Origin: Providencia stuartii
GTDB lineage: Bacteria; Pseudomonadota; Gammaproteobacteria; Enterobacterales; Enterobacteriaceae
Length of the DNA: 64,000 nucleotides
Direction of reading: 5' to 3'
Assembly: GCF_029277985.1 (NCBI RefSeq)
Contig: NZ_CP119546.1
Location: 1,674,001 to 1,738,000, forward strand
Below are positions 16,815 through 27,690 of the stretch, one piece after another (within the stretch, counting starts at the first letter, position 1; each line of letters begins with the position of its first letter). Below the pieces are notes generated by a model. The model made no database searches and was not told where the DNA came from. It saw only the letters and a program-made list of their open reading frames with translations. The position numbers and the translations under genes were made by a program.

Positions 16815-18107
16815 GTGGCAAAAAATATCCAGGCCGTTCGTGGCATGAATGACTACCTGCCGGCAGACACTCGAGTCTGGCAGAAAATTGAAGCAGTTCT
16901 CAAAAATATTTTACAGGGTTATAGTTTTAGTGAAATTCGTACCCCGATTGTAGAGCACACCCCGCTATTTAGTAGAGCGATTGGTGAAGTGACGGATGTG
17001 GTTGAAAAAGAGATGTACACCTTTATCGACCGTCATGACACAGACAAAACTGAGGTTAGCCTCACTTTACGCCCTGAAAATACTGCTGGCTGCGTCCGTG
17101 CAGGTATTGAGCATGGTTTGCTGTACAATCAGGAACAGCGCTTATGGTATCTAGGGCCAATGTTTCGTCATGAACGTCCGCAAAAAGGTCGTTATCGCCA
17201 ATTTCACCAACTAGGTGCCGAAGTGTTTGGTCTTGCGGGGCCAGATATTGATGCTGAGCTGATCATGATGACAGCACGCTGGTGGCGTGCATTAGGTATC
17301 AGTGAATATGTGACGTTAGAGTTAAACTCAATCGGTTCTTTAGAAGCTCGTGCAAATTACCGTGAAGCATTAGTGGCTTTCCTTGAGCAGCATAAAGAAA
17401 AGCTCGATGAAGATTGTCAACGCCGTATGTACACCAATCCATTGCGCGTACTTGACTCAAAAAATCAAGAAGTACAGGCATTATTAAATGATGCACCTGA
17501 GCTGTTTGATTATTTAGATGATGAATCTCGTGAGCACTTTGATGGCCTGTGCAAATTGTTAGATGCGGCTGGTATTCAATACCGAGTGAATCAACGTTTA
17601 GTGCGTGGTCTGGATTACTATAACCGTACTGTGTTTGAATGGGTGACAACCGCTCTTGGCTCACAAGGTACGGTGTGTGCAGGTGGCCGCTATGATGGCC
17701 TAGTTGGTCAACTCGGTGGTAAGCCAACACCAGCAGTTGGTTTTGCGATGGGCATGGAGCGTATGGTGCTCTTGGTTAAAGATTTGAACCCTAACTTCAC
17801 TGCTGATGATTCTGTCACTGACGTGTATTTAGCTTCATTTGGCGATAATAGCCAACAAGCAGCATTGTTATTAGCTGAACAAGTACGTGATGCGTTGCCA
17901 AACATACGTGTGATGACCAATCACGGTGGCGGCAACTTTAAGAAACAATTAGCACGTGCAGATAAGCAGGGTGCAAGAATTGCGCTGATTTTAGGTGAAG
18001 ATGAAATTGCTAATCAGCAAGTTAGTGTGAAACACTTACTGACTGGTGAGCAAGAAACTGTATCGCAGCAGCAATTAGCACAGCGTTTAGCTGAACTGTT
18101 AGGTTAA
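16815..18107 (+). CDS. hisS: Histidine-tRNA ligase
   Basis: This 430-residue class II synthetase charges tRNA-His. The GTG start is the one used by E. coli hisS and gives [16 protein letters not shown]. Motif 2 is [19 protein letters not shown], and the histidine-specific signature [15 protein letters not shown] is present. Motif 3 includes [14 protein letters not shown], and the C-terminal anticodon domain has [18 protein letters not shown]. Two small departures from E. coli: a few extra residues before the RPE motif ([14 protein letters not shown]) and RPENTAG where E. coli has RPEGTAG. The yfgM gene follows after 10 bases. Confidence 0.97.
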   Translation: MAKNIQAVRGMNDYLPADTRVWQKIEAVLKNILQGYSFSEIRTPIVEHTPLFSRAIGEVTDVVEKEMYTFIDRHDTDKTEVSLTLRPENTAGCVRAGIEHGLLYNQEQRLWYLGPMFRHERPQKGRYRQFHQLGAEVFGLAGPDIDAELIMMTARWWRALGISEYVTLELNSIGSLEARANYREALVAFLEQHKEKLDEDCQRRMYTNPLRVLDSKNQEVQALLNDAPELFDYLDDESREHFDGLCKLLDAAGIQYRVNQRLVRGLDYYNRTVFEWVTTALGSQGTVCAGGRYDGLVGQLGGKPTPAVGFAMGMERMVLLVKDLNPNFTADDSVTDVYLASFGDNSQQAALLLAEQVRDALPNIRVMTNHGGGNFKKQLARADKQGARIALILGEDEIANQQVSVKHLLTGEQETVSQQQLAQRLAELLG

Positions 18108-18117
18108 GGAGAAACTA

Positions 18118-18741
18118 ATGGAAGTTTACACAACTGAAAACGAACAAGTTGATGCTATCAAACGCTTTTTTGCTAATAATGGCGTGGCGTTAATCATTGG
18201 ACTTGTTGTCGGTATTGGGGCTGTTCTAGGATGGAATTATTGGCAGTCTCACAAGAGCAATGTGTTACAAGAAAGCGCTCAAAAATTTGAAAATGTCAGT
18301 ACACAACTGCATTCAGGTTCAGCTCAAGGTATTGAAGCTGCACAAAAATTCGCTGCTGAAACAAATGATGTATACAGTGCGATGATTGGGTTAGAACTTG
18401 CTCAAGTTGCTGTTGATAAAGGTGATTTAGCGTTAGCAGAAAAATCATTATCAGATGCTTTAACCAAAGCAAAAACCGATGATATGCTGGACCTCATCAA
18501 CTTTCGTTTAGCGCGAGTACAGCTAGCACAAGGTAAAGCTGATGCCGCGATAGCGTCAGTGGGTAATATTAAAGCTAAATCATGGCAAGCAGCAGCACAA
18601 GATATTCGTGGAGACGCTTTACTCCATAAGGGCGACAATGCAGGCGCAAAAGCTGCATATACTCAAGGGCTGGAAAGTGATGGCTCACAAGCAATTAGAA
18701 GCCTTCTTACCCTTAAACTGAACAACGTATCTGTACTCTAA
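18118..18741 (+). CDS. yfgM: SecYEG-associated ancillary protein YfgM
   Basis: This 207-residue inner-membrane protein has a short cytoplasmic N-terminus, one membrane helix (about 22-43, ALIIGLVVGIGAVLGWNYW) and a periplasmic TPR-like domain. E. coli YfgM associates with PpiD at the SecYEG translocon and hands substrates to periplasmic chaperones. AAGGAG lies just before the ATG. The 10-base gap to hisS shows co-transcription, and bamB follows as in E. coli. Confidence 0.94.
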   Translation: MEVYTTENEQVDAIKRFFANNGVALIIGLVVGIGAVLGWNYWQSHKSNVLQESAQKFENVSTQLHSGSAQGIEAAQKFAAETNDVYSAMIGLELAQVAVDKGDLALAEKSLSDALTKAKTDDMLDLINFRLARVQLAQGKADAAIASVGNIKAKSWQAAAQDIRGDALLHKGDNAGAKAAYTQGLESDGSQAIRSLLTLKLNNVSVL

Positions 18742-18873
18742 GTAATTTGCGTCGCATCTAGGCAACAAGTGCAAGCATCCGAGCAAGAAATTTGTTCGGA
18801 TGACTGAATGCCGATAATGATGTGACTTGGAATATGGTGAGTATAATTTATAAGAAGAAAGGAAACGATTATT

Positions 18874-20046
18874 ATGCAGTTGCGGAAAACACTTTTGATT
18901 GGCCTAGTCGCTTCAGCTTTACTTGCAGGTTGTTCCAGCGAAACTGATTCTATCGTTATGGCGCCACTTCCTCAGGTTGAAAACCAATTTACACCTTCGA
19001 TAGTTTGGGATAAATCAGTCGGAAATGGTGTTGAACAGTTTTATTCTGATCTGTCACCTGTTTGGGATGGCAGTGCAATTTATGCCGCTGATCGCAAAGG
19101 GCTAGTTAAGGCGTTTGAGCTTGATAGCGGTAAAGAAATCTGGTCAGTCGACCTTTCTAAGCGTACAGGTTTTCTTTCTGCTAACTTATCCGCACTGTTA
19201 TCGGGTGGGTTAACGGTTTCTGGTGACCATATTTATATTGGAACCGAGCGTGGAACCGTCATCGCATTAAATAAAGAAGATGGTTCAGTCGTTTGGGATG
19301 TGGAAGTTGCGGGGGAAGCGCTTTCTCGTCCAGTCGCAAGTAATGGCCTCGTCATGGTTCATACTAGTAACGGTATGCTCCAAGCACTTGATGAAAATAA
19401 TGGTGAAATCAAGTGGACAGTGAATATGGATACACCATCCTTGTCACTAAGAGGGGAATCAGCTCCGAGCGTCGCTTACGGTGCGGCCATTGTGGGTGGA
19501 GATAATGGCCGGGTTAGTGCGGTATTATTGTCTCAAGGCCAACTCATTTGGCAGCAACGTATTTCCCAGGTGACAAGTTCAACAGAGATTGGTCGTTTAG
19601 ACGATGTGGATATGACGCCAATTATTGATGATGGTACTATTTATGCGATTGCGTATAACGGTACATTAGCAGCACTTGATATGCGTTCTGGGCAAATAAA
19701 ATGGAAACGCGATTTAGGCTCCGTCAATAACATGGTCTTATCTGGTGAGAATTTATACCTTGTCGATCAAAATGACCGTGTATTATCAGTACGTAAGAGT
19801 GATGGTGTGACCTTATGGACCCAAGAGGGTTTGCTTAATCGTGGCTTAAGTGCCCCAGAAATGTACAATGGGTATATTGTTGTGGGTGATAAAGAAGGTT
19901 ACTTGCATTGGTTAGATATGAGCACTGGCGGTTTTGTGGCGCAAAATAAAATCAATAGCTCAGGTATTCATAGTCGCCCAGTTGTTGCTGGTGATAAGCT
20001 CATGGTTCAGGCAAGAAACGGGACAGTTTATCTGTTAACGCGTTAA
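18874..20046 (+). CDS. bamB: Outer membrane assembly lipoprotein BamB
   Basis: This 390-residue lipoprotein of the BAM complex binds BamA and helps insert beta-barrel proteins into the outer membrane. The signal peptide ends at LLAGC (C20), with Ser at +2 directing it to the outer membrane. The mature part is an eight-bladed PQQ-type beta propeller with repeats such as GLVKAFELDSGKEIWS, GTVIALNKEDGSVVWD and GMLQALDENNGEIKW. GAAAGGAAA precedes the ATG. The placement yfgM-bamB-der is conserved, and a terminator follows. Confidence 0.97.
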   Translation: MQLRKTLLIGLVASALLAGCSSETDSIVMAPLPQVENQFTPSIVWDKSVGNGVEQFYSDLSPVWDGSAIYAADRKGLVKAFELDSGKEIWSVDLSKRTGFLSANLSALLSGGLTVSGDHIYIGTERGTVIALNKEDGSVVWDVEVAGEALSRPVASNGLVMVHTSNGMLQALDENNGEIKWTVNMDTPSLSLRGESAPSVAYGAAIVGGDNGRVSAVLLSQGQLIWQQRISQVTSSTEIGRLDDVDMTPIIDDGTIYAIAYNGTLAALDMRSGQIKWKRDLGSVNNMVLSGENLYLVDQNDRVLSVRKSDGVTLWTQEGLLNRGLSAPEMYNGYIVVGDKEGYLHWLDMSTGGFVAQNKINSSGIHSRPVVAGDKLMVQARNGTVYLLTR

Positions 20047-20080
20047 TTTTCTGACAAGCAGCAAATTTCTCGATAAAATC

Positions 20081-20116
20081 AACAGCTCCTAATATTGGGA
20101 GCTGTTTCGTTTTTTG
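20081..20116 (+). terminator. Terminator after bamB
   Basis: ACAGCTCC (20082-20089) pairs with GGGAGCTGT around AATATT, followed by TTCGTTTTTT. Confidence 0.85.
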
Positions 20117-20184
20117 TTTTCTAGGTCAGTTTCACTGAAAACACCGAATTCTTTTAGTTAATTAAAGTAGTGAGGCATCAAATA

Positions 20185-21657
20185 ATGATACCCGTCGTAG
20201 CGCTGGTTGGGCGTCCAAACGTAGGAAAATCCACGTTATTTAATCGATTAACCCGTACCCGTGATGCACTGGTAGCGGATTTTCCTGGGCTGACTCGTGA
20301 TCGCAAATATGGTCGTGCTGAAGTTGAAGGGCATGAATTTATTATTATCGACACTGGTGGTATCGATGGTACTGAAGAAGGCGTCGAAACACACATGGCT
20401 GCACAGTCACTGCAAGCGATTGAAGAAGCCGATGTGGTTCTCTTTATGGTCGATGCACGCGCAGGACTTATGCCAGCAGATGAAGGTATTGCTAAGCACT
20501 TACGTAGTCGAAAGAAAAAAACCTATCTGGTGGCGAATAAGACCGATGGTATCGATGCTGATAGTGCCATTGGTGATTTTTATTCGCTCGGCCTAGGTGA
20601 AATACATTCTATTGCGGCGTCACATGGGCGTGGTGTAACCCAACTCATTGAAAAATCATTAAAGCCTTTTATTGAGATAGAAGAAGAAATTGAGCTAACC
20701 GAGGAAGAAGAAAATGCCGCTTACTGGGCTGCACAAGAAGCGGAAGCTGAATTTGACGAAGATGAAGATGATTTTGACCCAACCACATTACCGATTAAAT
20801 TAGCCATTGTTGGTCGACCAAATGTTGGCAAATCAACACTCACTAATCGTATTTTAGGTGAAGAGCGGGTTGTCGTATTCGATATGCCAGGCACAACGCG
20901 TGATAGTATCTATATCCCAATGGAACGTGATGGGCGCGAATATGTCCTGATTGATACGGCGGGCGTACGTAAGCGTGGTAAAGTCACTGAAACGGTTGAA
21001 AAATTCTCAGTTATCAAAACATTACAAGCCATTGAAGATGCTAACGTCGTCTTACTCGTCATTGATGCTCGTGAAGGTATTTCTGACCAAGATCTATCAT
21101 TATTAGGCTTTATTCTTAATGCAGGCCGTTCATTGGTGATTGCGGTCAATAAATGGGATGGCATGAAGCCTGAAGACCGCGAACATGTGAAAGACATGTT
21201 AGAGCTGCGTCTCGGCTTTGTCGATTTTGCGCGCATCCACTTTATCTCCGCGTTACATGGTAGTGGTGTGGGTAATTTATTTGAATCTGTGCAAGAAGCT
21301 TATGAATCAGCAACACGTCGTGTAGGTACTGCACTGCTGACGCGGATAATGAAAATGGCAGAAGATGAGCATCAACCGCCTCTTATTCGTGGTCGTCGTG
21401 TGAAAATGAAATACGCGCATGCGGGGGGGCATAATCCTCCTATTGTGGTCATTCATGGTAACCAAGTCTCTGATTTACCTGATAGCTATAAACGTTACCT
21501 AATGAATTATTTTCGTCGTTCATTACAGGTCATGGGGACACCGATTCGTATTCAATTCAAAGAAGGGGAAAACCCTTATGCGAATAAAAAGAACCAGTTA
21601 ACAGCAACACAATTGCGTAAGCGTAAACGTTTAATGCAACATCTGAAAAAACGTTAA
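20185..21657 (+). CDS. der: Ribosome-assembly GTPase Der (EngA)
   Basis: This 490-residue GTPase with two tandem G domains is needed for 50S subunit assembly. The two P-loops are [14 protein letters not shown] (residues about 8-21) and [15 protein letters not shown] (about 211). DTGG and DTAG switch motifs and NKTD / NKWD guanine motifs are in each half. An acidic linker ([13 protein letters not shown]... DEDEDDFDP) joins the domains, and a KH-like domain ends the protein. ATG 20185 is chosen over the upstream GTG 20170 because [12 protein letters not shown] matches the E. coli start and GAGG lies upstream of it. Confidence 0.97.
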   Translation: MIPVVALVGRPNVGKSTLFNRLTRTRDALVADFPGLTRDRKYGRAEVEGHEFIIIDTGGIDGTEEGVETHMAAQSLQAIEEADVVLFMVDARAGLMPADEGIAKHLRSRKKKTYLVANKTDGIDADSAIGDFYSLGLGEIHSIAASHGRGVTQLIEKSLKPFIEIEEEIELTEEEENAAYWAAQEAEAEFDEDEDDFDPTTLPIKLAIVGRPNVGKSTLTNRILGEERVVVFDMPGTTRDSIYIPMERDGREYVLIDTAGVRKRGKVTETVEKFSVIKTLQAIEDANVVLLVIDAREGISDQDLSLLGFILNAGRSLVIAVNKWDGMKPEDREHVKDMLELRLGFVDFARIHFISALHGSGVGNLFESVQEAYESATRRVGTALLTRIMKMAEDEHQPPLIRGRRVKMKYAHAGGHNPPIVVIHGNQVSDLPDSYKRYLMNYFRRSLQVMGTPIRIQFKEGENPYANKKNQLTATQLRKRKRLMQHLKKR

Positions 21658-21691
21658 TCCTAGAAGTCGCACATATTTGTGATACTTCGAG

Positions 21692-21726
21692 AAAGCCGTG
21701 ACAATTTACTCTGTTACGGCTTTTTA
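21692..21726 (+). terminator. Terminator after der
   Basis: AAAGCCGTGACA (21692-21703) pairs with TGTTACGGCTTT (21712-21723), followed by more T. Confidence 0.85.
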
Positions 21727-21805
21727 ATAACTATTTGTTATTCGTTGTGGTGAGCTAACGTGTATCTATTCCAGCTCCCAATTATGCAGATTACAGAGGG
21801 TAACC

Positions 21806-22678
21806 ATGCAAACTAAATCTTCTACACGTCTAAATAAGTACATCAGTGAGAGTGGTATTTGTTCAAGGCGTGATGCGGATCGTTACATCGAACAAGGAAA
21901 TGTGTTTATCAATGGCAAGAGAGCGACCATTGGTGATCAAGTTTTTAGTGGTGATGTTGTCAAAGTGAACGGACAACTGATTGAGCCTAGAAATGAAGAA
22001 GATTTAGTGTTAATTGCGCTGAATAAACCAGTGGGCATCGTGAGTACTACTGAAAGCGGTGAAAGAGACAATATTGTTGATTATGTGAATCACAGTAAAC
22101 GTATTTTCCCGATAGGTCGGCTCGACAAAGATTCCCAAGGGCTGATTTTTCTCACTAACCACGGTGACTTAGTGAATAAAATTTTGCGTGCGGGCAACGA
22201 GCACGAGAAAGAATATATTGTGACCGTTAATAAACCCATTACCGATGATTTTATTCGTGGTATGGGCGCGGGGGTACCGATTTTAGGTACTATGACGAAA
22301 AAGTGTAAAGTAAAGAAAGAAGCTCCTTTTGTCTTTCGAATTACGCTGATTCAAGGATTAAACCGCCAAATCCGTCGTATGTGTGAATATTTCGGTTTTG
22401 AGGTCACAAAGCTTGAACGCGTACGGATTATGAATGTGAATCTTTCAGGTATCCCATTAGGTGAATGGCGTGATTTAACGGATGATGAGTTGATTAAGTT
22501 ATTTGATATGATTGAAAAATCAGACTCAATGGCTCAGGCTAAGAAACCGGCTAAAGCGAAATCAGTGGCGACAAAACGGGTAAGTAAACCGAGTGCAGGT
22601 AACAAACCAAAGGCAACGACAGATACTGCATCTCGTAAACGTTTTACTCAACCGGGTCGTAAGAAGAAAAAACGTTAA
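21806..22678 (+). CDS. rluF: 23S rRNA pseudouridine(2604) synthase RluF
   Basis: This 290-residue RsuA-family enzyme makes pseudouridine 2604 in 23S rRNA. An N-terminal S4 RNA-binding domain (about 6-60, [20 protein letters not shown]) is followed by the catalytic domain with the family aspartate in [10 protein letters not shown] and with [10 protein letters not shown]. The Lys/Ala-rich basic tail ends [11 protein letters not shown], like E. coli RluF. In E. coli rluF is elsewhere on the chromosome, so its place after der is a lineage-specific arrangement. The M4 protease gene converges on it, with a GTCAGCC / GGCTGAC hairpin (about 22699-22721) between them. Confidence 0.94.
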   Translation: MQTKSSTRLNKYISESGICSRRDADRYIEQGNVFINGKRATIGDQVFSGDVVKVNGQLIEPRNEEDLVLIALNKPVGIVSTTESGERDNIVDYVNHSKRIFPIGRLDKDSQGLIFLTNHGDLVNKILRAGNEHEKEYIVTVNKPITDDFIRGMGAGVPILGTMTKKCKVKKEAPFVFRITLIQGLNRQIRRMCEYFGFEVTKLERVRIMNVNLSGIPLGEWRDLTDDELIKLFDMIEKSDSMAQAKKPAKAKSVATKRVSKPSAGNKPKATTDTASRKRFTQPGRKKKKR

Positions 22679-22756
22679 ATTTTTATCTCATAAAGTCAGC
22701 CGTATTATATGGCTGACAAACTTTGTCAGTGTTTGACCGTTGTTGCATTGATATTC

Positions 22757-23905
22757 TTAAATGTAGATCCCAACGCCTTCCCAGCTTTTACGTGTAATAT
22801 CCACCACCTTATGATCAAAGAGTTGTGTTGCTGTTCTTAGCGTCGCTTGGGCAAACTCATTAAATGTTGTTCTGGTCGTGAGTGTTTTATCAAACATCGT
22901 ACGGATCCAAATTTGTCCCGCTCGCTCCCATGAATAACCCCCTAACATGGTCGCTAATAGGTAAAAGGCTTTATTAGGTATGCCTGAGTTAATATGAACG
23001 CCGCCATTATCTTGGAAAATCGATAAATTTCGATAGTTTCGCATATGCCCAACTTGTGGATCTCGATTATTTTCGGATAGGCGATATGCAGTGCCTGGTG
23101 CTGACATAGAGCGTAAGGCAGGTGCTTTTTGTTTATCAATGAACAAGTTTTCACCCAGTAGCCAGTTAGATTGAGTCGCGGTTTCATTGGCTGCATATTG
23201 CTTGACCATGATCCCGACTACATCGGCGACAGATTCATTTAATGCCCCTGACTGGAAGACATAGTCAAAGTCTGTCGTGAAGGTAATAAAGCCATGGGTT
23301 AACTCATGAGCAATAATATCAATATCATTGTAAAACGGACCAAAATAGAGATTATCGCCGTCACCGAAATAGATGGCCTGTGAGTTCCAGAATGCATTAG
23401 GGTAATTTTTATCAAAATGAATGACGGCATTAATTTGTGAATCGCAGCCAAAAATTTTATTAATATTCAGTTTTTCTTTAAAAAATGATCTCACATGGCC
23501 AATGGAATCATACACAGTTTGTTCTGCTGTTGATGGCTTTATAGGGTCGCCTTCCTTCATAACGATCTGATAATCTTCATGAGGCATATGAAGTTCATAG
23601 GGACTTGGATAGCTTTCATCTAATGAGAGGTCGGAACGTGAACAAATAGGTAGATTTGAATGGACATGATTGGGTAAAAACTCTCTTTCCTGTGCATCTC
23701 TGATAATACGTTCATAATTGGTGCCAGGGCGTGCTGAACAAGCAAATAACTGTTTTAGATGCTCTTTATCTTCTGTTGAATAGGCGGTGCTCATTAGTTC
23801 ATTGATATGAAATAACGTAGATTTTAATTTTTTACATTTCGACTCCTGATAGAGATGTGCAATAAGGTACGGAGGAAGATAGGAACGACCAAGAATATGA
23901 CTCAT
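22757..23905 (-). CDS. Protealysin-like M4 metalloprotease
   Basis: This thermolysin-family zinc protease of 382 residues has zinc ligands H200 and H204 with catalytic E201 in HELTHG, third ligand E224 in ALNESVAD, and the active-site His in NGGVHINSGIPNKAFY. There is no signal peptide. The short N-terminus with SYLPPYL matches the short propeptide of protealysin-type enzymes, which stay intracellular or leave by other routes. The start at 23905 has TGGAG seven bases upstream; an ATG 12 codons earlier (23941) lacks an SD. Protealysin genes often have an emfourin inhibitor gene beside them, and none is visible here. Family call is firm; the target is unknown. Confidence 0.88.
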   Translation of the reverse strand: MSHILGRSYLPPYLIAHLYQESKCKKLKSTLFHINELMSTAYSTEDKEHLKQLFACSARPGTNYERIIRDAQEREFLPNHVHSNLPICSRSDLSLDESYPSPYELHMPHEDYQIVMKEGDPIKPSTAEQTVYDSIGHVRSFFKEKLNINKIFGCDSQINAVIHFDKNYPNAFWNSQAIYFGDGDNLYFGPFYNDIDIIAHELTHGFITFTTDFDYVFQSGALNESVADVVGIMVKQYAANETATQSNWLLGENLFIDKQKAPALRSMSAPGTAYRLSENNRDPQVGHMRNYRNLSIFQDNGGVHINSGIPNKAFYLLATMLGGYSWERAGQIWIRTMFDKTLTTRTTFNEFAQATLRTATQLFDHKVVDITRKSWEGVGIYI

Positions 23906-24061
23906 AAACAGACTCCATTTTGTGTGTGAAAATGGAATCATAAGATAATGAGTTGTATATGTAACTATGTGATTAATAAGTAAATTTATTAACTATTATT
24001 GTTTTTTATCACAAAAGCCGCCAAGTCTTATGACGACTTTTATTAAGAGTAAATAATGTTA

Positions 24062-24979
24062 CTATTTGTTCAACCAGTCTTTATTAGTCACTAAAAAATC
24101 ACTATAGAGTTTTGCCTCGGGGGTATTTGGTTCAGGGTGATAGTCATATTCCCAGCGAACCAAAGGAGGCATAGACATTAAAATGGATTCAGTGCGCCCA
24201 CCGCTTTGTAAACCAAATAATGTGCCCCTATCCCAAACAAGGTTAAATTCAACATAGCGACCACGTCGATATAATTGGAATTGACGTTCTCTTTCCCCCC
24301 AAGTGTGATGACGACGTTTCTCAACGATAGGCACATAAGCATCGAGAAAACCATGGCCAACAGCTTGTGTGAAGTTAAAGCAAGTCGTGAAATCAGGTTG
24401 GTTGAGGTCATCATAAAATAGTCCGCCTACGCCTCTAGGCTCATTACGATGCTTCAAAAAGAAGTACTCATCACACCAATTTTTATACTTAAGATACGTC
24501 TCTGAACCAAAAGGCGCACAGAGGTCGTGAGCGATGGTATGCCAGTGAACCACATCCTCTTCAAAACCATAATAAGGGGTTAAATCGAAACCGCCACCAA
24601 ACCACCACACTGGCTCGTGACCCTCTTTTTCGGCAATAAAGAAGCGTACATTAGCATGAGTCGTTGGAATATAAGGGTTTTGAGGGTGAATGACTAAAGA
24701 GACGCCCATGGCTTGGTAGCTGCGACCTGCTAATTCAGGACGATGTGCCGTAGCGGAAGCGGGGAGTTGTTTCCCTTGAATATGGGAGAAATTAACGCCA
24801 GCCTGCTCAAATAGCGCTCCTTGAGTCAATACACGGCTACGTCCACCACCACCTTCAGCACGTTCCCACGTTTGTTCAAGGAAGGTTTCCTTACCATCCA
24901 GTTCAGTGATTTTTTGACAAATCGTTTCTTGTAGTTCAAGTAAAAATGTTTTTACTTGAAAAATATCAGGGTAATTCAT
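24062..24979 (-). CDS. hemF: Oxygen-dependent coproporphyrinogen III oxidase
   Basis: This 305-residue cytosolic enzyme decarboxylates coproporphyrinogen III to protoporphyrinogen IX with oxygen in heme synthesis. Family signatures include [22 protein letters not shown], split by many conserved residues, [19 protein letters not shown], and [20 protein letters not shown]. The length is close to E. coli HemF (299). In E. coli the gene is also beside ypeA, but with amiA next to it; amiA is absent here. It is divergently placed from ypeA. Confidence 0.96.
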   Translation of the reverse strand: MNYPDIFQVKTFLLELQETICQKITELDGKETFLEQTWERAEGGGGRSRVLTQGALFEQAGVNFSHIQGKQLPASATAHRPELAGRSYQAMGVSLVIHPQNPYIPTTHANVRFFIAEKEGHEPVWWFGGGFDLTPYYGFEEDVVHWHTIAHDLCAPFGSETYLKYKNWCDEYFFLKHRNEPRGVGGLFYDDLNQPDFTTCFNFTQAVGHGFLDAYVPIVEKRRHHTWGERERQFQLYRRGRYVEFNLVWDRGTLFGLQSGGRTESILMSMPPLVRWEYDYHPEPNTPEAKLYSDFLVTNKDWLNK

Positions 24980-25116
24980 TGTTTTCCAATAGAACGGTTG
25001 GTAAAAAAAAGTGACTAAAGTATACCCTTTTGAATGAAAAAAGGCATATTGAAATATTGATTGTGTGTGAAAAGCGGTGATAATGACAGAAAACTCAGTT
25101 AAAACGGGTCACTAAT

Positions 25117-25548
25117 ATGGAAATACGTATCTTCCGGCAAAGCGATTTTGAAGAAGTTATCACATTGTGGGAACGATGTGATTTAAATGAGTTTGGGGGA
25201 GACCCTGAACTTGATATTGAACGCAAACTCCAATGTGGCGCAGACCTTTTTTTGGTTGCTGAAGTGTCGGGCGAAGTGGTGGGCACGGTAATGGGGGGCT
25301 ATGACGGGATCAGAGGAACAGCATGCTATCTTGCTGTACATCCAGATTATCGTGGCCGCGGTATTGCTAATGCGCTCGTGAGCCGATTAGAAAAAAAATT
25401 ACGAGCGAGAGGATGTGGTAGGATTGAGTTTCTGGTTAGCGAAGAATCGGATGCCGCCATTTATATGTTTGAAAAAATGCTATACGAAGAAGAGCAGCCA
25501 GCTCGACTCATTTATGCGAAAACACTGACGAATGATCTCGATTTTTAA
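25117..25548 (+). CDS. ypeA: GNAT family acetyltransferase YpeA
   Basis: This 143-residue single-domain N-acetyltransferase of unknown substrate has the acetyl-CoA binding motif A as [18 protein letters not shown] (about 88-105) after YLAVHPD. The N-terminus [23 protein letters not shown] matches E. coli YpeA, and the hemF neighbourhood is shared. The C-terminal third ([21 protein letters not shown]) diverges from E. coli, which is normal for the acceptor side. The function is a family-level assignment only. Confidence 0.88.
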   Translation: MEIRIFRQSDFEEVITLWERCDLNEFGGDPELDIERKLQCGADLFLVAEVSGEVVGTVMGGYDGIRGTACYLAVHPDYRGRGIANALVSRLEKKLRARGCGRIEFLVSEESDAAIYMFEKMLYEEEQPARLIYAKTLTNDLDF

Positions 25549-25643
25549 TGTTGTTGATGATTTATTGGGTGATGAGTTGGAATGTTTTTAGGAATAGGTT
25601 GTCACAGTATGCATCAAGTAATCCAATATGAATTGAGGATGTT

Positions 25644-26240
25644 ATGCCCAAAAGTGTCATTGTGAAGCTTTCTCAGATAGCTATTTTGAGTGGTACATTT
25701 ATTCTATCGGGGTGCGCAGGCTCAGGTGGGTTTTGGTCTTCACTTTCGCCAATGAACTGGTTTAGTAGCCCTATAACGGCCAAAGCTGCTGGGGTAGGAG
25801 GGATCACGGGGTTCACCCCAATGCAAGCTGACATCACCAAAGAGCGTCTGGATGATCGTTATGTCATCCGTAGTGGAATGCAAACTGAACAAGGTGAGAT
25901 TGTCACTGTATTTCAAGGCTTAGATGATGATAAGGTGAAAATTGAAGTATTTGGCCCTGAAAAAGGCTATGTTTCACGCATTAGCGTCAGTGATCCTGAT
26001 ATTGTCACCGAGTGGGGAATTAAAATTGGTTCACCGTTTAGTGATATTTATGAAAAAGCCTTTGGTGCCTGTAAAATCGCTGAGCCTATTGATGACCAAC
26101 CTACTGTTGAATGCGTCGCACCACAGACGGCACATATTGTGTATAGCTTCACTGGTAAATGGCAAGGACCAGAAGGTTTAATGCCGCCTGATGATGAATT
26201 AAAAAATTGGACAGTGTCGCGAATTATTTGGAAGAAATAA
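25644..26240 (+). CDS. yfeY: YfeY-like RpoE-regulated lipoprotein
   Basis: This 198-residue secreted protein has a signal peptide ending in lipobox LSGC (about residue 24) with Ala at +2. The mature part is of unknown fold, with QADITKERLDDRYVIRSGMQ and IEVFGPEKGYVSRISVSD. E. coli YfeY is similar in size, is listed as RpoE-regulated, and also sits before yfeX. A weak sigma-E-like pair (GGAATGT, then TCACA about 16 bases on, 25578-25606) lies upstream of the start, but I would not rely on it. TGAGGATG precedes the ATG. The biochemical role is unknown. Confidence 0.8.
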   Translation: MPKSVIVKLSQIAILSGTFILSGCAGSGGFWSSLSPMNWFSSPITAKAAGVGGITGFTPMQADITKERLDDRYVIRSGMQTEQGEIVTVFQGLDDDKVKIEVFGPEKGYVSRISVSDPDIVTEWGIKIGSPFSDIYEKAFGACKIAEPIDDQPTVECVAPQTAHIVYSFTGKWQGPEGLMPPDDELKNWTVSRIIWKK

Positions 26241-26531
26241 TCGCTCAGCTGCTGGTTCGATTCATTCCCTATTTGCTATGTCGCTCAATCTAAATATAGT
26301 GAGAATTTTGAGGGTGTGAGTGCGTTCAATGACGTTGTTACGGAGTTTAACTTTCGTTATTAAGCCCTCAGCTCACTATTAATGCCTAGCCTTAATCAGC
26401 CCCTTAAATTCTTTTTTGTATTATTTTCCTGTGCGCCTGAATATTTGCGTTAAAACAAGGTGAAAATCATCATTGATGAGATACTATATCTCACGCACAA
26501 ATAATAAATTATTTCAAAGAGGTTGATTAGC

Positions 26532-27428
26532 ATGTCTCATTCTCAGAGCGGTATTCTGAAAGATCATAGCCGTTTCGGTATTTTTATTGAAGCAATGGTG
26601 CAAGGGCCTCTTGCTGACATAAAAACGGGATGTCAGCGTTTTGTCGACGCATTAACACAATTACAAGAACAGTACCCATCTGATAGGTTAGGCGCGGTTA
26701 TTGCATTTGGTTCTGATATTTGGAAGCAATTATCAGCACCTGAAAGCGCACCTGAATTAAAGCCTTTTCGTCAATTAGGGAAAGGTCTTGCACCCGCAAC
26801 ACAACGTGACCTTTTTATTCATATTCAATCTCAGCGTCACGATATTAACTTTTCATTGGCACAGGCTGCACTGAAGGCATTTGGTCCTGCGATTAAAGTT
26901 GAAGAAGAGATCCATGGTTTTCGTTGGGTCGAAGAACGTGATTTGAGCGGATTTATTGATGGTACCGAAAACCCTCAGGGAGAAGAAATCGCTGAAGTTG
27001 CACTGATTGCAGATGGCATTGATAAGGGAGGCAGCTATATTCTTGTTCAACGTTATGAGCATAGTTTACATAAGTGGGATCGCTTCTCAGAGCAAGAACA
27101 AGAAAAGATGATTGGCCGTACTAAGAGTGATAGTGTGGAGCTTGATGAAAGTGAACGTAACGTTACTTCACATGTTTCTCGTGTAGTGGTTGAAGAGGAC
27201 GGTGAAGAGCTGTCTATCATGCGTCATAGTTTACCGTATGGTACAGCGAGTGGAAAACATGGATTATACTTCCTTGCTTACTGTGCGCGTCTCTATAATA
27301 TTGAACAACAGCTTCTTAGCATGTTTGGTGAGAAAGATGGCAAGTATGATGATTTATTGCGCATGACGAAAGCCGTTTCAGGAAGCTACTATTTTGCTCC
27401 TTCAATCGACACGTTATTATCGCTATAA
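26532..27428 (+). CDS. yfeX: Dye-decolorizing heme peroxidase YfeX
   Basis: This 298-residue cytosolic Dyp-type peroxidase binds heme. E. coli YfeX oxidizes porphyrinogens and has been argued to act on heme iron. Dyp signatures are [20 protein letters not shown] with catalytic Asp in GFIDGTENP, and the proximal-side histidine region around [13 protein letters not shown]. Conserved [19 protein letters not shown] follows. ATG 26532 is chosen over in-frame TTG 26523 because AGAGG (26518-26522) is well spaced and MSHSQSGIL aligns with E. coli. A terminator follows. Confidence 0.95.
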   Translation: MSHSQSGILKDHSRFGIFIEAMVQGPLADIKTGCQRFVDALTQLQEQYPSDRLGAVIAFGSDIWKQLSAPESAPELKPFRQLGKGLAPATQRDLFIHIQSQRHDINFSLAQAALKAFGPAIKVEEEIHGFRWVEERDLSGFIDGTENPQGEEIAEVALIADGIDKGGSYILVQRYEHSLHKWDRFSEQEQEKMIGRTKSDSVELDESERNVTSHVSRVVVEEDGEELSIMRHSLPYGTASGKHGLYFLAYCARLYNIEQQLLSMFGEKDGKYDDLLRMTKAVSGSYYFAPSIDTLLSL

Positions 27429-27437
27429 CATCGCCGT

Positions 27438-27467
27438 ATTGCCGCCAGTTGGCGGCAATTGATGTTT
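27438..27467 (+). terminator. Terminator after yfeX
   Basis: ATTGCCGCCA (27438-27447) pairs with TGGCGGCAAT (27450-27459); the tail is TGATGTTTT. The loop is only two bases by strict pairing, so the tip probably opens. Confidence 0.7.
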
Positions 27468-27623
27468 TCATAAACACCTGATTTTTTATTCCCATCTTAT
27501 CGCCTATCCATGAAGGGCGCTCATGTGACTAACCTATTGATCATCAATATAATTTGATTGCTTATTGCCATAATTTCTTGATTATATCAATTTGATATAT
27601 TAAAAGGCGATTGATAGCTACAC

Positions 27624-27633
27624 AGTTATAACT
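27624..27633. promoter_or_regulatory. Candidate CysB-type site upstream of cysP
   Basis: The palindrome AGTTATAACT lies 58 bases before the cysP start. The core TTATAACTA recurs upstream of cysK and in the metQ/CMD intergenic region, and TATAACCAA upstream of cysM. CysB is the expected activator of cysP; the link of this motif to CysB is inference. Confidence 0.4.
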
Positions 27634-27690
27634 AAAGCAGCTAAAGTAGCTTAACAGCGTAGTTTTGGTTTAGTCATAAGTAGGTGCCTA

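Noticed and set aside
18774..18803. CATCCGA...TCGGATG hairpin between yfgM and bamB as a terminator
   Set aside because: No T-run follows and yfgM-bamB are often expressed together; left unassigned.
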